From: an uncultured SAR86 cluster bacterium
Lineage (GTDB): Bacteria; Pseudomonadota; Gammaproteobacteria; Magnimaribacterales; D2472
DNA: 64,000 bases
Direction: 5' to 3'
Assembly (NCBI GenBank): GCA_902601475.1
Contig: CACKNK010000004.1
Location: forward strand, 1-64,000
Of the stretch, positions 19,025 to 26,141 are shown one piece after another. The notes below the pieces were generated by a model that did no database searches, was not told the origin of the DNA, and was given only the letters and a program-made list of their open reading frames with translations. Position 1 is the stretch's first letter, and each line of letters opens with the position of its first letter. The translations under genes and the position numbers were made by a program.

Positions 19025-19861
19025 TTAAATATCATCAGTATATTTAGTTAGAATCATATATTGATCATAATTAAGATTATCGAATTCAACTCCCTCTAAT
19101 GAAACTTTGTAATTATTAATATTTTTACTCCACGCAAGAGGCTTTAATAGTTTTTTATTCTCATAATTTGCTTGGTTTAGTAAAAATCTTAATGCACTAA
19201 GTCTTGCGATCATTTTATTATTTGCATTTATTACTACCCATGGGGAAAAATTAACTGCAGTCTTATCAAACATTTGCTCTTTGTATAGCGTGAAAGCGTC
19301 CCACTTTGTAACAATCCTTTCATCATTAGGGGAGAGCTTCCAATATTTAAGTTCAGATTCTTTTCTAGCTTTCATTCTTCTTTTTTGTTGGTCTTGTGAA
19401 AGAGAAAAATAAAACTTAATAATTTCAACACCTGAGTAAATAAGTTCTTCCTCCCAGTTCGTTACTTTTTCCATAAAGTCTCTGTATTGCTCTTCGGTAC
19501 AATACCCCATTACAGGTTCAGTTATAGCTCGGGTGTACCAGCTTCGATCAAGGAAATTAATCTCACCTTCTCTTGGAATCGTTTTCTCCCATCTCTTGAA
19601 CCAATTATTTGATTCCCATTTGGTAGGAATTCCTAGTTGGACATAATTAAAATTCTTTGGAATAAGATGCTGTGCAAAAAACTTAATTGTCGAACTCTTG
19701 CCCGCTGTATCTCTTCCCTCAAAAACAATACATATTCTTCTTTTATTTCTAATAACATCTTCTTGGAGTTTAAGAAGCTCAATTTGCAAACGTCTTTTTT
19801 CTAGCGCATAGGCTTTATCATTTAGTTTTGCGTATTCTCTTTGGTCAAGATTTAAAAGCAT
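19025..19861 (-). CDS. ppk2: Polyphosphate kinase 2 (PPK2 family, single domain)
   Basis: This 278-residue kinase has P-loop FEGRDTAGKSSTIKFF (about 48-63), the PPK2 signature PREGEINFLDRSWYTRA with the Walker B Asp, and a lid region rich in Arg/Lys (QDQQKRRMKARKES). Size and motifs fit a single-domain class I PPK2. The family moves phosphate between polyphosphate and nucleotides, usually favouring nucleotide synthesis from polyphosphate. It forms a two-gene unit with ppx and diverges from the phosphate permease gene 88 bases away. No PPK1 is seen in the window. Confidence 0.93.
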   Translation of the reverse strand: MLLNLDQREYAKLNDKAYALEKRRLQIELLKLQEDVIRNKRRICIVFEGRDTAGKSSTIKFFAQHLIPKNFNYVQLGIPTKWESNNWFKRWEKTIPREGEINFLDRSWYTRAITEPVMGYCTEEQYRDFMEKVTNWEEELIYSGVEIIKFYFSLSQDQQKRRMKARKESELKYWKLSPNDERIVTKWDAFTLYKEQMFDKTAVNFSPWVVINANNKMIARLSALRFLLNQANYENKKLLKPLAWSKNINNYKVSLEGVEFDNLNYDQYMILTKYTDDI

Positions 19862-19949
19862 TTTTGTATTATATAACCTAATTTTTAGCTAAACTTTAAC
19901 CATAAATAATTTCACTTAATTGTAATATTAGCCAGTTAAAATAACTGAT

Positions 19950-21203
19950 ATGGAAGCTCTATTCTTTTCTCCATTCATCATCTTAATAATAGCTTGTGTA
20001 TTAGGTTTTTTTGCAGCATGGGGAATTGGAGCCAATGATGTTGCAAATGCAATGGGTACCTCAGTAGGTAGTAAGGCTCTGACTCTAAAGCAAGCTGTAA
20101 TTATCGCCGCAATATTTGAATTTCTTGGTGCTTTTCTTGCTGGTGGTGAGGTTACATCAACAATAAGAAAGGGCATCGTAGATCCATTACTGTATCAAGA
20201 TGATGTCAATATATTCATTGTCGGAATGATGGCTACTCTCTTAGCTACTGGCAGCTGGCTGATGCTTGCAAGTAGAAATGGTTGGCCTGTATCTACAACC
20301 CATTCAATAGTTGGGGCCATCGTTGGTTTTGTCTTAATTACAAAAGGCTCTGGTGCAGTTTCTTGGGACAAGATATTTGAAATTGCTTCAAGCTGGATTA
20401 CTTCACCATTAATTTCTGCTTTATTGGCATTCTTAATTTTTAAATCAGTAAAAATACTAATCATTGAAAGCAATAACAGATCAAAAGCTGCAGTTAATTT
20501 AATACCTATATATGTGATATTGGTTGTTTTCGTAATTTTGCAGGTAACGTTTAGAAAGGGCTTAGTTCATATTGGGCTTGTTTGGGAAAATAGTGAAATT
20601 ATCCAATATTCGCTCATTTTAAGTTTGGTTATTGGGATTGTTAGTTTCTTATACTTAAGATCTAAGTCATTCGATTTTGGAAGTAAAGCAGGCATTGAAA
20701 CAGCTTTTTCTTTGCTGATGGTAGTAGCGGCATGTGCTATGGCTTTTGCTCATGGATCAAATGATGTTGCCAATGCGATCGGTCCATTGGCTGCAATAGC
20801 CTCCATTGCTTCATCGGGCGGTGTTATCGAATCAAATGCTACTGTTTCACCTTTAATTTTGCTTCTAGGTGGGGTAGGAATTGTTACCGGATTAGCTATG
20901 TATGGCCATAAAGTCATAAAAACAGTTGGAGAGAAAATAACAAAACTCACCCCTTCATTTGGATTTAGTGCAAATATAGCCACAGCCTCGACAGTAGTCT
21001 TTGCATCCTATTTAGGATTTCCTATATCAACAACTCATACTCTGATAGGAGGTGTAATTGGAGTTGGTCTCGCAAATAGCATTAAGGAAATAGACTGGAG
21101 ATCCGTTATTAATATTTTTATGTCCTGGCTTATTACAATCCCTGTTGGAGCAATTTTTACGATTCTATTTTACGTCATTTTGAGAGTGCTCTTCGGTGTC
21201 TGA
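19950..21203 (+). CDS. pit: Inorganic phosphate transporter, PiT family
   Basis: This 417-residue polytopic permease carries the two PiT signatures, one per inverted half: GIGANDVANAMGTSVGSKAL near residue 25 and AHGSNDVANAIGPLAAI near 268. STTHSIVGAIVG and STTHTLIGGVIG add a matching pair. About ten membrane segments are seen. PiT proteins carry phosphate (and arsenate) with protons or sodium. It diverges from ppk2-ppx. It is shorter than E. coli PitA (about 500), mainly in the central loop. No high-affinity PstSCAB is in the window. Confidence 0.93.
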   Translation: MEALFFSPFIILIIACVLGFFAAWGIGANDVANAMGTSVGSKALTLKQAVIIAAIFEFLGAFLAGGEVTSTIRKGIVDPLLYQDDVNIFIVGMMATLLATGSWLMLASRNGWPVSTTHSIVGAIVGFVLITKGSGAVSWDKIFEIASSWITSPLISALLAFLIFKSVKILIIESNNRSKAAVNLIPIYVILVVFVILQVTFRKGLVHIGLVWENSEIIQYSLILSLVIGIVSFLYLRSKSFDFGSKAGIETAFSLLMVVAACAMAFAHGSNDVANAIGPLAAIASIASSGGVIESNATVSPLILLLGGVGIVTGLAMYGHKVIKTVGEKITKLTPSFGFSANIATASTVVFASYLGFPISTTHTLIGGVIGVGLANSIKEIDWRSVINIFMSWLITIPVGAIFTILFYVILRVLFGV

Positions 21204-21675
21204 TTTAGAAAAAAGAATTGCAAGCCTTGAAGCAATCAATAGCATTGAAAACTTAAAGCATACATATTTGAATGCATGCGACGCAAAGGATGTGCAAGCC
21301 ATGATGTTAACGTTTAAAGAGGGCTCATGTCATATCGATTATGGCGAAGTTGGTTTATTCAATAACAGAGAGGATTTAGCAAAATTATTTGAAAATATAG
21401 CTTGTCATGATCATATGGTTGAATCACATCATGCTCATAATCCAATAATTGATTTAATTGATAATCGAAATGCAAAAGGGGTCTGGCAAATTACATATAA
21501 TTTAATAAACACAAACGACCATATCATGAATACTCTGCATGGAACTTATGAGGATGAATACATTAATGAAAATAATCATTGGGTTATTTCAAAAACAATA
21601 TTCAAGGCTAAATCAACTCTTCAAACTGAAATTAAAGATCAGCTAATTAAAGTCATTTTTTCAGGCAAGCCATAA
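21196..21675 (+). CDS. SnoaL-like / NTF2-fold protein
   Basis: This 159-residue protein starts at a GTG inside the end of pit (8-base overlap). It has a short coiled-coil N-terminus (LEKRIASLEAINSIENLK) followed by an NTF2/SnoaL-type cone fold: YLNACDAKDVQAMMLTFKE, a His-rich middle (HDHMVESHHAHNP) and HWVISKTIFKAKS. Family members include dehydratases, isomerases and non-catalytic binders. The function is unknown. A relative with the same kind of N-terminus lies at 33485. The overlap suggests it is co-translated with the phosphate permease. Confidence 0.7.
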   Translation: MSDLEKRIASLEAINSIENLKHTYLNACDAKDVQAMMLTFKEGSCHIDYGEVGLFNNREDLAKLFENIACHDHMVESHHAHNPIIDLIDNRNAKGVWQITYNLINTNDHIMNTLHGTYEDEYINENNHWVISKTIFKAKSTLQTEIKDQLIKVIFSGKP

Positions 21676-21688
21676 AAGATTAGCTAAA

Positions 21689-22327
21689 TCAGTTAACACC
21701 CTTAAAAAGCTTCAAGATTAAAAACGCTATTAGGCCACCAAATAGCTGCGCTATTACAAATGGAAGTACATAGTCAGGACTTATTCCAGCAAAAGAATCT
21801 GAAAAGGCCCTTGATATGGATGCAGCTGGATTTGCAAAGGACGTTGAGGAGGTAAACCAGTAAGCTCCACCAATGAATGCAGCAACTGACATAGCAACAT
21901 TCTCTTTTTTAGAGAGATAAATAATCATTACTAAACCTATGGTGGCAAACACTTCGCTAACATAAATATTTATACCACCTCTTTGATTGGTAGCGAAATC
22001 AATTAACTCTAATCCAAACATATAGTTTGCAAAAATAACACCAAGAATTGCCCCTGCACACTGCAAAATTCCATAGGAAATCAATTCAGAAATTGTTATT
22101 TCTTTTTTTAAATACGCAACCATTGAAACAGCTGGATTAAAATGTGCATTACCATATTCTTGAAAAGTGGATATCAAGAAATAAAGTGCAAATGATGTAG
22201 CTATAGTATTTGCCAACAAGACCACACCCTCATTATCTGGTGACAAATTAAAACCCATAATGCCTGAGCCCACCACTGCACAAAACAGAACACCTGTTCC
22301 AAGAAACTCAACTAAATACTTTTGCAT
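21689..22327 (-). CDS. MIP-family channel (aquaglyceroporin, AqpS-like arsenite channel)
   Basis: This 212-residue membrane channel has six predicted TM segments and the two half-helix signatures NAHFNPAVS (about 60) and SSTSFANPAAS (about 162), both with intact NPA. The gene starts 4 bases after arsC and they clearly form an operon. In Sinorhizobium meliloti an aquaglyceroporin (AqpS) paired with ArsC lets arsenite leave down its gradient. By analogy this protein would be the arsenite exit, since no ArsB or Acr3 pump is present. Water or glycerol transport is the alternative. Confidence 0.85.
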   Translation of the reverse strand: MQKYLVEFLGTGVLFCAVVGSGIMGFNLSPDNEGVVLLANTIATSFALYFLISTFQEYGNAHFNPAVSMVAYLKKEITISELISYGILQCAGAILGVIFANYMFGLELIDFATNQRGGINIYVSEVFATIGLVMIIYLSKKENVAMSVAAFIGGAYWFTSSTSFANPAASISRAFSDSFAGISPDYVLPFVIAQLFGGLIAFLILKLFKGVN

Positions 22328-22331
22328 CTAA

Positions 22332-22706
22332 CTAATCCAGTCCCTTTATTTGTTCATGAATTAAATCTCTTACCTCATTAAATTCTTGCATCTTAAGATC
22401 TTTTGGATCAGGAATATTCCACTCTAAATTTTTAGCACCATCAACTATAGGGCATGCATCTCCACACCCCATTCCAATAATGTAATCAAATCTATATCCA
22501 AAAAAATTTGAAATTGCTTGTGGATGTCCACTATGAATTATTCCCAATTCTTCAAGCGATTTTATAGCCTTTGGATTAACTTGGTTGGATGGTGCAGACC
22601 CAGCAGACCATGCCTGAAATTTTTTTGAATAAAGTGTGTTTGTAATTGCCTCTGCAATTTGACTTCTGCATGAATTTTCGACGCAAACAAATAGGATCTT
22701 TTTCAT
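22332..22706 (-). CDS. arsC: Arsenate reductase, thioredoxin-coupled (low-molecular-weight phosphatase fold)
   Basis: This 124-residue protein has the P-loop CX5R motif as C8-VENS-C13-R14-S (FVCVENSCRSQIAEA), the conserved DP near the end (NIPDPKD), and two further cysteines at C81 and C85 in GMGCGDACP. These allow the relay seen in thioredoxin-linked ArsC, which reduces arsenate to arsenite. The second Cys pair is closer together than in the S. aureus pI258 enzyme. No arsR repressor is adjacent; a TetR gene lies 81 bases upstream. A plain LMW tyrosine phosphatase is less likely given the extra cysteines and the channel partner. Confidence 0.88.
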   Translation of the reverse strand: MKKILFVCVENSCRSQIAEAITNTLYSKKFQAWSAGSAPSNQVNPKAIKSLEELGIIHSGHPQAISNFFGYRFDYIIGMGCGDACPIVDGAKNLEWNIPDPKDLKMQEFNEVRDLIHEQIKGLD

Positions 22707-22787
22707 TATTCAGATTTTAAAGATAATTCCAAAAAAAGCTTACTAATTTTAAATCTTTAGTTTTTTAAAGGATATAAGCATGAGAGA

Positions 22788-23372
22788 TTACTTTGTTGTA
22801 CAACTAAGCAGGTACGCATAAGAGGCTCTTAATGCCTCATTTGTTCCAATTTCATTGAGTTCGTTGTTTTCCTTTAGGTTGAGGGACAACACAGAAATAA
22901 TAATCTGGGTAATTACTAAAAAAACTCCCTCTTTGTTAAACATGTTTGGAAGTTTATTAGCAGCTTCTATTTTATTGACTATTAGATTGGAAAGGGCTTG
23001 CATTTTAGTACTGTCGATAGGAGGGTTAACCGTGTTTGCCAGTATAATTTTTTGGGCCGATGTATTTTCTTTAAAATATAAATATATCTCGTTAATGAGC
23101 TCTTTAAGAGTTTGGTAATGCTCTGAAGAGCTTATATTATAATTTTCTAATTTTTCTCTGAGCTCATCTATATATCTTTCGATTAGAGCAATTTTTATAT
23201 CATCTGGATGAGGAAAAAATTTATATGTGGATGTTCTCTTGAGATCAGCCACTTTGGTTAAATTAGCGATTGAAAGATCATTAATTTCTCCATCCATCAA
23301 CACATTATGAGCAGTTTCTAGAATTTTATTGACCCTGTTTAAGCTTCTTTGCTGTTTATAAATAATTGACAC
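22788..23372 (-). CDS. TetR/AcrR-family transcriptional regulator
   Basis: This 194-residue protein has an N-terminal helix-turn-helix (about 15-60) with the family pattern ILETAHNVLMDGEINDLSIANLT and RTSTYKFFPHPDDIKIALIE, then an all-helical ligand domain. The start is GTG; no in-frame ATG precedes the HTH. It lies upstream of arsC on the same strand and 58 bases from the divergent phytase gene, so it could control either. The ligand is unknown. Confidence 0.85.
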   Translation of the reverse strand: MSIIYKQQRSLNRVNKILETAHNVLMDGEINDLSIANLTKVADLKRTSTYKFFPHPDDIKIALIERYIDELREKLENYNISSSEHYQTLKELINEIYLYFKENTSAQKIILANTVNPPIDSTKMQALSNLIVNKIEAANKLPNMFNKEGVFLVITQIIISVLSLNLKENNELNEIGTNEALRASYAYLLSCTTK

Positions 23373-23430
23373 AATTTAATTATCGACAAATGTTTAAAAA
23401 ATATCAAATCTATTATTTTTTTATCAAAAT

Positions 23431-24549
23431 ATGATTAATAATGAACCTCTGATGAAATTAGATTCACCTATGACAACTTACAAAAACTCAAAAAAAATAG
23501 CTATTTCTTTATTAGCTATTTTTTTAAGTTTTTCAGTCCACAGTGATGTACCGTTTATTATTTTTCCAATTATAGAGACTGAACCAGTGATTTCACCAGA
23601 AGATGCAGCTGACGATCCAGCTATATGGATCAATAATGCGGACCCAAAAAAATCTCTTATCTTTGGAACCGATAAGAAATCAGGTATCTATGTATACGAT
23701 TTGAAGGGCAATCAACTCAGTTACTCTAATCTTGGAAAGATTAATAATATTGATTTGCGCTCCGTTGAGGGTAAGTTACATATCGTTACATCTAACAGGA
23801 CCATGAGCACTTTAGATTATTGGATTTTTGATGAACAAGACCTTTATAAGTACTTTAAATCAACACCATCTAATTCATTTTCTGAATCAATGTCACATCA
23901 TCACTTAGTAACGGGTATGAGTGTTTACGGTGTTTGCATGGGCCTTATCGACAATGGTTTAAAAGCAGTTATAACGGAAGAAGAGGGCAAACAAGTCCAG
24001 CAGTGGGATCTTAATGAGCAAATTAAAACCCATGTGATTGACATCACTCAGTTTGAAAAAGGTAAACCAGTTGAGGGAAATGAAGCTGAAGGCTGTGTTT
24101 ATGATGATGAAAATGAAACTATTTTCATTTCTAGAGAAGGAGACAAAGGCATTTTAAAAGCTTTCTCAGTGGATGGTTTTAAATATCTTCAGGATGTTGA
24201 TTCTCGAGCAGGTGAGATAGAAGGTGATCCTGAAGGGGTCTCGATCTACAAAACATCTAATAAAGAAGGCTACCTTGTTGTATCTTCCCAAGGTAATTCA
24301 ACTTTTAATCTCTACAACAGAAAAACCCCTTATCAATATGTTGGTACATTTATGATTTTAGGCGCACAAGGCATTGATGAAGTCAGAGATACCGATGGTA
24401 TTGATGTGACCTCAACTCCATTACCAGGATATCCTAAAGGAATGATGGTTGCTCAGGACGGATTCAATACCAATCAAAGAGGAAAGCTCTTCAATCAAAA
24501 CTTTAAATATATTTCGTTTAAAGATGTTCTAGATCAGATTGAGCCTTAA
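23431..24549 (+). CDS. Secreted 3-phytase, beta-propeller type
   Basis: This 372-residue enzyme (up to 13 fewer if an internal ATG is used) has a signal peptide: KNSKK then IAISLLAIFLSFSVHS. The mature part shows beta-propeller phytase motifs: AADDPAIWINN, GTDKKSGIYVYDLKG, NEAEGCVYDDENETIFISRE, DPEGVSIY and DTDGIDVTSTPLPG. The repeated acidic motifs match calcium- and phosphate-binding residues of this fold. It hydrolyses phytate to lower inositol phosphates and phosphate. ATGs at 23452 and 23470 are possible starts; 23470 gives the most standard leader. It lies at the edge of the phosphate island and could be exported by the T2SS. Confidence 0.9.
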   Translation: MINNEPLMKLDSPMTTYKNSKKIAISLLAIFLSFSVHSDVPFIIFPIIETEPVISPEDAADDPAIWINNADPKKSLIFGTDKKSGIYVYDLKGNQLSYSNLGKINNIDLRSVEGKLHIVTSNRTMSTLDYWIFDEQDLYKYFKSTPSNSFSESMSHHHLVTGMSVYGVCMGLIDNGLKAVITEEEGKQVQQWDLNEQIKTHVIDITQFEKGKPVEGNEAEGCVYDDENETIFISREGDKGILKAFSVDGFKYLQDVDSRAGEIEGDPEGVSIYKTSNKEGYLVVSSQGNSTFNLYNRKTPYQYVGTFMILGAQGIDEVRDTDGIDVTSTPLPGYPKGMMVAQDGFNTNQRGKLFNQNFKYISFKDVLDQIEP

Positions 24550-25368
24550 TTAAGAGTTCATTGAATCTAAGATTTCCTGAGAATACTCCTTGTAAGTATC
24601 AGCAAATTCTTGATGTGTAAAAATCCAAAATTCTTCTTTATCAATTGCTTCGAAAACACGCTCTGCAACCACGCTAGGCTCAAGACCGCTCCTAACGCCT
24701 TCAGATAGCATGGTTTTCATGAGTTTGGCATTTTCATCTTCGTCCAAATCATCCTGATTTATTTCAAGTAACGGCCTTTCATTTTCAATTATTTGACTTT
24801 GGACAACTCCAGGACATAAAACAGAAACACCTATGTTTGAATTTGCTTCTTTGAGTTCTTCATAGAGACTCCGAGAAAGACCGACTACGGCATGTTTTGT
24901 TGCGGTATATGGAGCTAAAAAACCACCAACAATTACTCCAGCCATTGATGCGGTATTAACAATGTGACCTTTGGTGTCAGTTTTAAGCATTTGATCTAGA
25001 AACACATTGAGTGCATTCGTTATGCCTAGTAGATTAGTAGATATAATTTTATTCCACATTTCAGGACTGGTTTTCCAGGATCTTCCTTCAATAAAAATAC
25101 CAGCATTATTAAATAGAAAATTAACGTTAATATTTTTCTTATCTAGAGCTTCTTTAACTTCAACCATTTGCTCGGAATTACCAACATCAATACAAAATGT
25201 TTCTGCTTTGGAACATAATTTTTTGGTTTCATCTAATCCATTTGCATCAAGATCGATCAGAACTACATCGTGACCAAGATTGGATGCATGAATCGCAAGA
25301 TGCCTACCAATCCCACTCGCAGCACCAGTAATTAGTGAGACGGAATTAGGAACTGAGATATCCACCAT
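24550..25368 (-). CDS. Short-chain dehydrogenase/reductase
   Basis: This 272-residue classical SDR has cofactor motif TGAASGIGRHLA, NNAG (FLFNNAGIF), catalytic Ser region VNTASMAGV and YTATKHAVVGLSR with Tyr and Lys. D in VVLIDLDANG suggests NAD preference. It ends immediately against the phytase stop (no spacer) and overlaps the upstream SDR by 23 bases, so the two are co-transcribed. The substrate is unknown; such pairs in marine lipid degraders often act on hydroxyacyl-CoAs or sterol-like alcohols (inference). Confidence 0.88.
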   Translation of the reverse strand: MVDISVPNSVSLITGAASGIGRHLAIHASNLGHDVVLIDLDANGLDETKKLCSKAETFCIDVGNSEQMVEVKEALDKKNINVNFLFNNAGIFIEGRSWKTSPEMWNKIISTNLLGITNALNVFLDQMLKTDTKGHIVNTASMAGVIVGGFLAPYTATKHAVVGLSRSLYEELKEANSNIGVSVLCPGVVQSQIIENERPLLEINQDDLDEDENAKLMKTMLSEGVRSGLEPSVVAERVFEAIDKEEFWIFTHQEFADTYKEYSQEILDSMNS

Positions 25369-26101
25369 CGATAGGGATATAGGTTCCTGTTATGTATGAG
25401 GACTCATCTGTCGCTAAAAAATATACCAAGCTTGCAACCTCTGAGGCCTGAGCAACACGTTTTAAAGGTATGCGCGTAAGCAAATGATTCTTTACATTTT
25501 CATCAACCAGTACATCGTTTGTCATAGGCGTCTCTATAACGCCTGGACCAATAGCATTAGCCCTTAGGTTTAAATGAGCATAGTCTTGTGCTACTGATTT
25601 AGCTAATCCAACCACACCATGTTTGGTGGCACTGTAAACGGCTTGAGCAGCACTAGCTCTTGATCCCATAATCGATGAAATATTTATTATTGAGCCCTTG
25701 GAAAGTTTATTTTCAATGTACGAATTAATGAATTCTCTTGTCACCATAAAAGTACCATTAAGATTAATGCTTACACACTTATTCCAATCATCAATTTCAT
25801 ACTTATGCAGTGGATTGAGAGGGGGGCTTATTCCGGCTGAATTTAGTAAAACTGAAGGAGTAAGATTGTCTTTTGCTAACCCTTTAAATCCATCAAGTAT
25901 TGAATCATGATTAGTGACATCTACCTCATATATAAAAACATCATTAACTTTTGATTTAAGGCTATTTTTTATGACTTCTTTAGCTGATTTATTTGCATCA
26001 AATACAGCAACTTTGTAACCCTCAGATATAAATCTTTCAACTGTTGCTAGACCAATACCGGATGCTCCACCCGTGACCAATGCAACTAAATGATCTTTCA
26101 T
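25346..26101 (-). CDS. Short-chain dehydrogenase/reductase (3-oxoacyl reductase-like)
   Basis: This 251-residue SDR has TGGASGIGLATVE, LLNSAGIS (a variant of NNAG with Ser), INISSIMGSR, YSATKHGVVGLAKS and the FabG-like ending SSYITGTYIPIDGGY. It probably oxidises or reduces a hydroxyacyl substrate with NAD(P). It diverges from the acyl-CoA synthetase gene with a 40-base spacer, so both units probably share a control region. Confidence 0.88.
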   Translation of the reverse strand: MKDHLVALVTGGASGIGLATVERFISEGYKVAVFDANKSAKEVIKNSLKSKVNDVFIYEVDVTNHDSILDGFKGLAKDNLTPSVLLNSAGISPPLNPLHKYEIDDWNKCVSINLNGTFMVTREFINSYIENKLSKGSIINISSIMGSRASAAQAVYSATKHGVVGLAKSVAQDYAHLNLRANAIGPGVIETPMTNDVLVDENVKNHLLTRIPLKRVAQASEVASLVYFLATDESSYITGTYIPIDGGYLSS

Positions 26102-26141
26102 AATGACTCCCCTTGAACATTGACTATAATAACATTTCCAT

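Noticed and set aside
22780-22820. Short plus-strand frame with SD-like AGGATA before tetR end
   Set aside because: Only 13 codons and it runs into the end of the tetR gene; no support as a leader peptide.
24540-24560. Palindrome TTAATTAA between the phytase and SDR stop codons as a terminator
   Set aside because: It has no loop or GC stem and simply reflects two convergent TAA stop codons placed back to back.
26113-26130. TTGAAC and TATAAT before the acyl-CoA synthetase gene as a sigma-70 promoter
   Set aside because: The two hexamers are only 6 bases apart; TATAAT-like strings are common in this AT-rich sequence, and no -35 stands at 16-18 bases.
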